Below, piece after piece: positions 57,001 to 64,000 of a DNA stretch of 64,000 nucleotides (its first letter is position 1; each line of letters begins with the position of its first letter). The stretch is taken from the NCBI RefSeq assembly GCF_945859705.1, contig NC_079137.1, positions 51,368,552 through 51,432,551 of the forward strand, written 5' to 3'. The notes below the pieces were generated by a model that did no database searches, had not been told where the DNA came from, and saw only the letters and a program-made list of their open reading frames with translations. Origin of the DNA: Episyrphus balteatus. Taxonomy: Eukaryota > Arthropoda > Insecta > Diptera > Syrphidae. The translations under genes were made by a program, and so were the position numbers.

Positions 57001-59049
57001 GTTCTTTGGTGCCACAAGAGTCTTCCCGATGATGACGTTTTGGGAACTTTGCTCAACTTCTGGCTCAACCATGAGGTATCGATGGCTTCCAATATTTCCT
57101 TTTAGTTTCGTCCATACAAAAACTTCTGAAGAAGGAGGCAGGCACATGTCTTCTTTGATGACAGTTCTAATTGTTGTTGAATTTTCGTTGCCATAGACCA
57201 TTGGGATCTCCACATTTCTGTATTTCAGGACTTGATTACCTATATCCAAAATGATTCCATGGTCCTTCATGAAGTCGATCCCAATGATGCACTCGTCACA
57301 TATATCTGCCACCAAAAACACATGCGAAAACTCTAGTTCTGCCATACGGATCGTAAGACGAACTTCACCGTACACCCTTGCTGCTTCTCCTGTGGCGGTC
57401 TTCAGACGGTAGCTGTTGGTGTTATGTAGCCATGTCATCTTCACCAAGTCTCTTCGTACAATAGAGGCGGTGGCACCGGTGTCAATTGTAGCCACGTGTT
57501 GTTTGTTGTTTATGGTCGCCTCCACTGTCAGACTTTTGTTGTCTCGTTTAGTCTGTGAGACTTGAATTGTGGTTCTGGGGCCATCGATATCAGAAACCAG
57601 CTTCTGCCCCTCGAAGTTGGTTTTTACTCGTTTCCCCGAGTGGGAATCAAGATGAGCATGAGCGTTAGTTGTATCGCTTACCTGTTGTTGGGCAATATTC
57701 CTGTTTCCACAGTGTTGGCAAGCAGTTCTTCTTGGTGGCAATCTGCACTGCCGCTGGAGATGTCCGGTCTTGTTACAGTTCCAGCATCGAGCAGCTCCGT
57801 CTCGCTGGTTTCTTTGGAATACGAGTTTTTGACAAGAGCATTCTTCCACTCCAACTTCTCTTACCCGATGAACACCTTGAGAAGCCTGTTCTGCTGCTTC
57901 CATAGTTAGTGCGAACGCTAATGCTTCAGGAAGGGAACGTTTTCCAGCTGTTCGAATTGCTCGCTGAAGATTTATATCAGATACAGCACGTACAAAGGCT
58001 TCTGTCGCAAACTGATTGATAATGTCGTCTCCTGCTGTCGGATATGCCAGATGAGCCAACCTTTCAATATCTGCTTGAAGTTGTTGCAGAGTTTCTCCTC
58101 TTTTCTGGACTCTTGTATTGAGTTGGACGCGGAAGACTTCCTGCATATGGCCATCTCCAAAGCGTTTTTCAATGACCTGGACAAGAGCGTTAAAGTTACC
58201 ATTCTTTTCTGGTGGTAACGTTTGTAACAACTCAGCAGCAGGACCTCTAAGAGCAAGAGTCAGCGCTATACATTTGTCTTCGTCATCCCAGCCATTTGTT
58301 GTGGCAGCTGCCTTAAACTGTTTCTTGTAGATCGACCAAGAACTTTGTCCATCAAAGGTTGGTGGATGCATTTCTTTCTTCTTTAAATACTCACCAGAAC
58401 TTTCTCGCACCTTAATTTTTCGAACTTTGTCAAGTTCTTCGGTAAAACTTTGCATTTTAACTTCCATTCCTTTCAATTTGTCATCGAATTTTATTTCTAC
58501 TTTCTCGAGTTTTTCTTCAACTTTCTCGAACTTTTCTTGAGATTGTTTTTCAACACCTTTGATGGAAGCATCAAGAGCAACGAACTTGTTCTCGATAGCA
58601 TCAAGCTTACCTTCGATGAGGTTTTTCTGTTCATCCAGAAGGTTCTTTTGGGTTTCCAATTTTTCGAGAAGATTCTGTTGTTCACTCTTTTGTTCTGTTC
58701 GTTGCGCCTCGATTTTTTCTAGAACACTACTCTGTTGTTTTTCTATTTGTTCGAGAACATTCTTCTGTTCATCCTTTTGTTCTTTACGTTGTTGTTCCAT
58801 TTGATCTTTTTGTTCTTCAAATTTTGCAAGGAGAACAGCCATCATGGATGATATATCGGAACTAGTACTTACTCGTTCTTCTATCATTTCAACTTCGAAT
58901 TGAAATGTATCCAAATCTTCGTTTTTCTGGGTTAAATAATCCTGTAGACGAATAATGAGATCATTTTTCGATCCAGCAGTAGGAAGACCTCGCTTATTTA
59001 ATTCCGCCTTCAGCTCAGTTAAACTTAACTGATTTAATGTCTTACCCAT
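54031..59049 (-). CDS. Gypsy Gag-Pol polyprotein, 1672 aa, with N-terminal SAP-like motif
   Basis: One open frame from ATG at 59049. Residues 7-40 match the SAP pattern (LTELKAELNKRGLPTAG, LIIRL). A long charged coiled coil follows at about 70-215 and a gag domain at about 225-400. A CCHC knuckle CWNCNKTGHLQRQC lies at 422-435, and the protease IDTGA has its Asp at 523. RT runs through about 790-990 with YLDD at 937-940. RNase H has D1084, E1127 and D1152. Integrase shows an HHCC finger (H1319, H1326, C1353 or C1356, C1359) and a DDE triad D1388, D1448, E1484. A GPY/F-like module WEGPYTVI lies near 1622. Gag and Pol share one frame with no -1 shift. No chromodomain and no env. All catalytic residues I can check are present. 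Confidence 0.96.
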   Translation of the reverse strand: MGKTLNQLSLTELKAELNKRGLPTAGSKNDLIIRLQDYLTQKNEDLDTFQFEVEMIEERVSTSSDISSMMAVLLAKFEEQKDQMEQQRKEQKDEQKNVLEQIEKQQSSVLEKIEAQRTEQKSEQQNLLEKLETQKNLLDEQKNLIEGKLDAIENKFVALDASIKGVEKQSQEKFEKVEEKLEKVEIKFDDKLKGMEVKMQSFTEELDKVRKIKVRESSGEYLKKKEMHPPTFDGQSSWSIYKKQFKAAATTNGWDDEDKCIALTLALRGPAAELLQTLPPEKNGNFNALVQVIEKRFGDGHMQEVFRVQLNTRVQKRGETLQQLQADIERLAHLAYPTAGDDIINQFATEAFVRAVSDINLQRAIRTAGKRSLPEALAFALTMEAAEQASQGVHRVREVGVEECSCQKLVFQRNQRDGAARCWNCNKTGHLQRQCRLPPRRTACQHCGNRNIAQQQVSDTTNAHAHLDSHSGKRVKTNFEGQKLVSDIDGPRTTIQVSQTKRDNKSLTVEATINNKQHVATIDTGATASIVRRDLVKMTWLHNTNSYRLKTATGEAARVYGEVRLTIRMAELEFSHVFLVADICDECIIGIDFMKDHGIILDIGNQVLKYRNVEIPMVYGNENSTTIRTVIKEDMCLPPSSEVFVWTKLKGNIGSHRYLMVEPEVEQSSQNVIIGKTLVAPKNNMVPVRILNIKPYPIKLKKGEIVGQCESVSAITKISEMDTQMTVNSEKLNTQILKSDNLNQHQLNVAGSLLHEYADIFSSPSGQYGRTQLVQHRIDTGDARPIRQPPRRLPLAKQGEVEEMISTMKKDGLIENSKSPWASPVVLVKKKDGSTRFCVDYRRLNDVTKKDSYPLPRISDTLDAMEGAQWFSTLDLKSGYWQVEIHPEDREKTAFSTGNGLWQFNVMPFGLCNAPATFERLMECVLNGLTWKSCLVYLDDVIVYGKTFDDHCENLKAVFQRLREAHLKLNPKKCALFKTEVKYLGHIISSQGVETDPEKVDTVKNWPTPQDKHQLRSFLGLATYYRRFVKDFARIAKSLHQLTEKSKPFKWSGECEKSFQELKLRLCEAPVLAYPTSGKQFIIDADASNVGIGAVLSQVHDGEEKVVAYFSKVLSKQERNYCVTRRELLALVLATKHFHKYNYGQKFLLRTDHGALNWLLNFKNPEGQVARWIEILQTYQCQIQHRRGKLHSNADALSRRPCKQDCKHCTRLEEKEVVAVRRTRADPICGWSNEELRMAQQEDSDIEPILACKEHQEKPEWADISDRSPTLKAYWAQWDSLHVQEGLLRRKWESADGKSYVMQLVVPQSKVNDVLREMHDGTSGGHLGINKTLEKVRQQFYWLRMREDVEKWCRKCDTCAASKGPARKIQSKMQQYNVGAPFERIAIDVAGPFPETNNGNRYILVVMDYFSKWPEAFAIPNQETKTVVDKIVFHWVSRFGVPMELHSDQGRNFESKIFQEVCSLLGIKKTRTTPLHPQSDGMVERFNRTLKEHLSKVVNDNQRDWDRLIPLFLMAYRSATHSSTGHTPSEVLFGSTIRLPSEIKFGCVPNEPHEMDEYVENLKETLADIQQRTRTNIKSSSDRMKTRYDARATATGFQEGELVWFYNPHRQKGLSPKLQQNWEGPYTVITRINDVVYRIQRGVRGKLKVVHCDRLHRYNGERSNGVVRDEQS

Positions 59050-59181
59050 TTTAACTTTTTAAAACGCGAGCACTTTTACTTATTTCAAAATGTTTTACAC
59101 TTTGTTTATTGTTAAAACACACGCGCACTTTTTATTTTATTCGCGAAATTATCTGATTCGCACAAAAAAATAAGTTTTATT

Positions 59182-59198
59182 CCACTTTTCTGACACCA
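59182..59198 (-). other. Primer binding site of the gypsy element, tRNA-Leu-like
   Basis: Minus strand TGGTGTCAGAAAAGTGG, one base from the 5' LTR. tRNA-Leu ends CCCACTTCTGACACCA, complement TGGTGTCAGAAGTGGG. The first eleven bases match, then two extra A occur. Confidence 0.65.
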
Positions 59199-59199
59199 A

Positions 59200-59704
59200 T
59201 GTAATGTTTTATTCCGGGTTCACAATAAAACTTATTTCGTTTATTTTAACTTCCACTTATCTTTCCGTTCAAATAAGAACACACTTTATTTCAAATTAAT
59301 TTACTTTTATTATTCGCTCAAACAAACACACTTTTCAATCACTTTATTTACTACTAACAATTTCCAACACTTTATTTCACTTTGTACTGTACTCTTTCAC
59401 ATTCAAGATTAAACTGTCCGGTCGGTGTCCACGCTGCCCTTTTATACCTGAATTCCGAAGTTCGAGAATGTCTTCGAAGGTTCTCGTCTTTGCTTCTCGA
59501 AACTTCCTTTCCAAGAGGGGGCGCTTTATACTTCCAGTCCAGTGGGATATTTTGGGATATTCAGCAGTCGAGGGAATTTCTTATGGATGTGTTCAGAGGG
59601 TAGTTTCTTAATTACTAAAGGTCCGTTCACATTTCTACCTTTTCAGTAGTAGGTAGTGTTTTCAGACTTTTATCTTAAAAGTAGTTCGGTAATTCATCAT
59701 TACA
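59200..59704 (-). repeat. 5' LTR of the gypsy element, 505 bp
   Basis: Contains the promoter in minus orientation and AATAAA sites downstream of it. Confidence 0.95.
59439..59446 (-). promoter_or_regulatory. TATA box of the gypsy 5' LTR
   Basis: Minus strand GGTATAAAAGGGC. The transcription start is expected some 30 bases further (about 59410). AATAAA sites (seen as TTTATT around 59342 and 59370) follow, which fits a short R region. Confidence 0.7.
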
Positions 59705-61319
59705 CTATCAAACCTTTTGGTCTCTTTTTTAACCATTTTTCAAACAAAAACTTATAACGGATACGCGGTATAATTATTGGCAGTCTTAAAGGTACAATTA
59801 TTGGCAGTGCACGCATTATTGGCCATTATCTGCCAATAATAAAACGACTACTTTATATGGGACCAATTATTGACAACCGTTTTTAATTAATTTGAGCATA
59901 TTTTTTATATAAAAAACAATAAAAAACATTTAATTTATTATATTGTTAAGCTAAAAAAATAAATCCTCATCCAAAAACTCAAAAAATAATCAAAAACGGA
60001 CAGTTACCAAATTCAGTGTCCTTAGCGGGAACACAGTATTTTTTGCACTTTTTTCATGAACTTAGAATGGCTTTACTTTTTTACTTATTAAAAGGAACTG
60101 AGAATGAAATAGACATAAATTTATGAAGTTTATGAAAAAAAAAACATGATTTTTGTTCTTGAGCATAGTAGTTTTTGTGCGAAAAATCTTTATTGCATGA
60201 AGGGTGCAAATAAATTAGTACAAAAATCGGGGATGCCAACCATTGTCCTTAGAATTGACTTAAGCAAATATGCTCGGAATCGAGAATCAATGTCTGGGCG
60301 TAGATTATGCCGAATGCGGATATCCATGTTACCTAAAAAAAGAAAGAGAGCTTTTTTCTTAAGAGACCTCTAATACTTTTGCTATAGTGAACTGGATTTA
60401 ACAAGCTACACAATAACACAAAGCGAAGTTGTTGGCTAGATAAAGCAGACTAGAAGAAAATCGAAAAGGTAGAATATTCCATTCAACTTATAATTGTTAA
60501 AATGTAATAGCCAATGTATTTAATTATTACCTTCCGACCTTAAATGTAATAACGATGTCTAGGCTGCAGAAAAATTACACATTGTGACAAAAACTCTATA
60601 AAAATGTACGCAAACGGAGATTTATCACATTTTGCAGAGCTTGATGCACTGATTGCAAAACGGTTTGTTAAAATTCAGTTACAACCCTGGGAAATCTGTA
60701 CGATTGTATTAGACTTTTAACTATTGAAAAAAAAAAATCTCGCTAGATTTTCAATATTTTGAAAAGTAGACTATGTAAAAAACATAGGGTATGGTTAAAC
60801 CACACGCTTAAAAATTCTGTCTTAGTTTTTAATATAACCTTTGGAATTAGGCACAGTTTTTTAATAACTTTTTTATTAATTTCAAATACAAAACATTAAA
60901 ATGTAATCAAAAAGTATTAAAATATAAGAAAATTTACATTAAAAACTAATTCCTTTGCATGTAAAAAATTATAACATTGTCTGGTTAAAAATTGATATTA
61001 AATAATCATCTTCTTTTTTTACAAGAAAATCAAATTTAATCAAACCGTATCAAAAATGGAAGCCATTTTACAAAAAAAAAAAAAATTTTTTTGTGTTTGG
61101 ATTAAGGATTATCGCTACCCGAAAAAGTAGGTACCTACATATTTTTACTGATAAAAAATAAAAAATCTGAATTTGCAATATTTTGAAGCCGCTTTGTGTT
61201 TTTTTCGAAATGTGCAATTTACACGTGGTAGAAGTGAAACCTTAAAAAATCATTTTTCTTGCAAAAAAAAAAAAAAAAAATGGAAAAAATCTACCTATTT
61301 TTATTCTATCACCTTCAAA
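59705..61319. other. AT-rich stretch, no gene seen
   Basis: After the CTAT duplication come TTATTGGCA motifs (59776-59860) and then AT-rich sequence. The 75-codon ORF at 60146 has no recognised features. Confidence 0.45.
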
Positions 61320-62670
61320 TCCATGTTTTTTATATGACAACCTAGATAAATTTTATATCATCTGAAAGCTCATTGTCTTAGCTCAAAATATATATATCGA
61401 TCAAGTCTATGAGACATTTACAAAAAGAGCTAGAATTTTTTGAACTCGATCAATTTCCATCAAAAAAAGCGAAAAAACACGTATTTTTATCTTGTCACAC
61501 TATTAAATCCATTTTTTTCCCTAACAAGCTATACAAATTTTTACACCATCTGAAAGCTTATTGTCTTAGCTCAAAATATATATATCGATCAGGTGTATGA
61601 GACATCTACAAAAAGAGCTAGAATTTTTAACTCGATAAAATTTCATCCAAAAAGCAAAAAAAAAACACAGGTATTTTGAGGTATTTTTAAATTTCAATTT
61701 AAGATTGTGTAACTTGTAGAGCACGTAACGTTATGTGTGATATATCAAATGAAAGGTTATGTTATCAGCATGCGTATTAAAGTTAAATCAAATTTGTATG
61801 TGCACTAGATCAAAAGATATAACGTGTGTTGGAAAAGAACATCTTTTTACCGTTATATCCGAATTTTGAAAATGAAAATAATTCAAATTTTGTACAATTA
61901 TAATTTATTTAATTACCTATCTACAGTACAAATTTCATTCATCTATCTATTAAAACAAAAAAGTTATAACAAGTTGAAGTCGTGTCGCGTTTTCGTTTCA
62001 TCTTGTTTCAAATCACTACGATACTAAAGAAGTTTTCACTTCAAAAACATTTATTTTTATGTTCTCATGCTATTAAATCAATTTTTTTGTTTGACAGCCT
62101 ATAAAAAACTTTATACCATGTGAAAGCTTATTGTTTCACCTTGTATAATGATGCATAAATCTTATTTCAAAGATGTCTACAAGAGAAGTTAGAATTTTTT
62201 TAAAGTCAACCATGTCGAATTTCCAGACTGAGATTAAGGTACTTCCTACACTGGTAGCTGGTCATCGCCAACAGATCTCCACAGGTGTTTTGAGGTATTT
62301 TTAATTTTTTTTTTTTCAATTTAAGATTGTGTAACTTGTAGAGCACGTAACGTTATGTGTGATATATCAAATGAAAGATTATGTTATCAGCATGCGTATT
62401 AAAGTTAAATCAAATTTGTATGTGCACTAGATCAAAAGATATAACGCGTGTTGAAAAAGAACATCTTTTTACCGTTATCTCCGAATTTTGAATATGAAAT
62501 TAATTGAAATTTTGTACAATTATAATTTATTTAATTACCTATCTACAGTACAAATTTCATTCATCTATCTATTAAAACAAAAAAGTTATAACAAGTTGAA
62601 GTCGTGTCGCGTTTTCGTTTCATCTTGCTTCAAATCACTACGATACTAAAAAAGTTTTCACTTCAAAAAA
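61320..62670. repeat. Tandemly duplicated AT-rich repeat, 622-bp period
   Basis: The block AAGATTGTGTAACTTGTAGA (61701) recurs at 62323, and homology runs about 370 bp (61675-62045 versus 62285-62667), through GTTATGTTATCAGCATGCG, TAGATCAAAAGATATAACG and GTTGAAGTCGTGTCGCG. The intervening block with CTGAAAGCTTATTGTCTTAG occurs three times (about 61360, 61550, 62120), the first two only about 185 bp apart. Non-coding. Confidence 0.85.
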
Positions 62671-63339
62671 AAAAAATAAAAAATAAAAGAAATAATAATA
62701 TCACCATTATTATTTTTATGATGAGTAATCACTTGTAGAAATGTTTTGTTTCATTTTTAAAAACTACCTAAGAAAGAAAATAATTAAAATTATAAAAATT
62801 AATAAAAAAGAAAAAGAAAGACACATCATTATAATAAACTGAAATTTTAAATTCAGGAAAACATCCTTGATTTTTAATACAAAAAATTAAATTTCAATAC
62901 ATTTTGTAATATATATGTAGGCTTACAAAAATTTAATACAATAAAATTATACATTTAGGTACAGTCGTATTTATAAGATTTTTGTCTACTTATACACTGT
63001 GTAACTTTTTGCAAATTGTTGGAAATATGCCTTATTTAATAAAAATAATAATCACATTATTCGCGGTTAAGACAATCTACTCTAGTGTACATATAAGTCT
63101 GAAAGCTTACAACAATAAATAAGGTGTCTGATCACATTTTCCAAATTTAAACTGTTTTATAAAGTTATACAAAATAAAATTTTGATGTTGCCTCAAATAT
63201 AACCCAAATGTTCGTAGAATCTACACCAACATTTTTTACCGTGCAATTTTGTTCGTCATTTGTCTAATTATACAATATTTATTTCCAAACCAAACAAGGT
63301 ATTTTTTATGAAAATCAGTTGAAAATTGGCTGCAGAAAA
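62671..63339. other. AT-rich stretch, no gene seen
   Basis: Nothing recognised. Confidence 0.45.
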
Positions 63340-63697
63340 CTGCACAACATCCGTTGTGTGCAAATATTTTTTTTTTGTGTTTGAAGTCAATTTGTGAGAA
63401 AATTGCATCTGTTGCTTAAGCGATGGAAGATTGTCCTTCACTCTCATTTTTTTTCCTTTAATTTTTTAGACAATCCCTTGGCATCAGTTAATTTATGAAA
63501 TTTAAGCAAAATTTGTGAAAACAAAAATTTCTTGTTCCCAAAAATTTTCACTTAAATTTAAAAAATCAATTTTTGACCTATAGAGGTTAAAGTATTTTAA
63601 ATTGCTGATGATTGAAAAAAAAAAGATTATCAAAATCAGAGCTGATCGGCCGGGTTCCCTAATGCGTCCCTTTTTTTGAGCTTTAGTTACTCCACTA
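63340..63697. repeat. Dispersed repeat family B, inverted arm, copy B3
   Basis: Reverse complement of the left arm of B2: GTTGTGTGCAAATATTTT, TTTGAAGTCAATTTGTGAGA, GATGGAAGATTGTCCTTCAC, CAGAGCTGATCGGCCGGGTT, ending GAGCTTTAGTTACTCCACTA. It has no copy of the pogo-like MITE at the site where B2 carries one, so it shows the empty site. Confidence 0.75.
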
Positions 63698-64000
63698 AAA
63701 AGCAGAGAAGAGTTTTATACTCAAAACATAAATCAGGCATTGAAAAATGAAAACCTTAACGATGTCAAGTTAATTGAAGTCCTGAATAGTGGTAGGAAGA
63801 TTCCCAGTATTTACGTTGATTAATATGTATAAATTGCGGGAAGCTTAAGCGCATGGCGTACTTCTGATGTTGATGGCCTCGAGCCAAGAAGAAATGTTAT
63901 AGGAATGTAAATTATCATCTATTTGCTCAACTATACACAGTTTTTCGTTTGAATGAAAGTCCAAATCTGACTTTAATTTTAGTCTAAGAGCCTATTAAGC
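63698..64000. other. Right edge of window, no gene seen
   Basis: Slightly GC-richer than before but every frame is interrupted; nothing recognised. Confidence 0.4.

Larger units (their letters stand above)
53515..59704 (-). mobile_element. Intact Ty3/gypsy LTR retrotransposon
   Basis: 6190 bp with two 505-bp LTRs (53515-54019, 59200-59704) beginning TGTAATG and ending CATTACA. I see one difference between them (A versus G in CCGATCGG/CCGGTCGG). The 4-bp target duplication CTAT is exact (53511-53514, 59705-59708). On the minus strand the order is 5' LTR, primer site, one gag-pol ORF, polypurine tract GAGGGGGGCAA, 3' LTR. No env ORF. Near-identical LTRs and an open 1672-codon ORF mean a recent insertion, possibly still functional. 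Confidence 0.97.

Noticed and set aside
54223..58804. Several plus-strand ORFs of 60-118 aa
   Set aside because: All are antisense shadows of the gypsy Gag-Pol ORF.
63720..64000. Possible coding remnant at the right edge
   Set aside because: All frames are interrupted within a few dozen codons and no family was recognised.

Overview
The window is AT-rich eukaryotic DNA, most likely from a fly (Diptera). Reasons: GT-AG introns; AATAAA poly(A) signals; long homopolymer and TACATA-type simple tracts; a BORCS7-like gene and a CUB/LDLa membrane-protein exon of animal type; and transposon families typical of insect genomes (Jockey-clade and LOA-like LINEs, Ty3/gypsy, hAT, piggyBac-like, Tc1/mariner and pogo-like MITEs). 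The species cannot be fixed from sequence alone. Only two host genes are supported: the last exon of a CUB/LDLa transmembrane protein (9737-11270, +) and a complete two-exon BORCS7-like gene (51872-52245, +). Almost everything else is mobile DNA or unassigned AT-rich sequence.

Layout. 1-1038: 5'-truncated LOA-like LINE reverse transcriptase, minus strand, running off the left edge. 2087-3150: first copy of dispersed repeat family A. About 3945-4790: decayed, internally deleted relative of the intact gypsy element seen later. 6660-7010: piece of repeat family B. 7482-8433 and 8650-8962: two TA-flanked MITEs with G-rich inverted termini. 9737-11270: CUB/LDLa exon.

12466-26709 is a three-layer nest. 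The outer layer is a non-autonomous LTR retrotransposon with identical-looking 307-bp LTRs, 5-bp target duplication ATATT, a tRNA-Tyr-like primer site, an 8.3-kb internal region without recognisable gag or pol, and a 29-copy, 118-bp satellite array inside it. Its 3' LTR was hit by a short hAT element with an 8-bp duplication. The hAT was in turn hit by a near-complete Jockey-clade LINE with a 13-bp duplication. Each level is documented by its own target-site duplication.

26743-51360 holds further family A and B copies, many MITE-like or foldback elements (Tc1/mariner-like, piggyBac-like, hAT-like, pogo-like, and one built of 15-16 bp AGTTACG units) and long AT-rich stretches without visible genes. 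51360-52245: a small MITE with a perfect 8-bp duplication, then BORCS7. 53515-59704: an intact Ty3/gypsy element (minus strand) with 505-bp LTRs differing at one base, a single 1672-aa Gag-Pol ORF with an N-terminal SAP-like motif, and a 4-bp duplication; it sits inside another family A copy. 61320-62670: AT-rich region with a 622-bp tandem duplication. 63340-63697: inverted arm of family B.

The parts do not form a pathway. The window reads as a transposon graveyard and nursery between or inside host genes. The most unusual objects are the retrotransposon that carries a satellite array, the SAP-bearing intact gypsy element, and the foldback element made of AGTTACG units.
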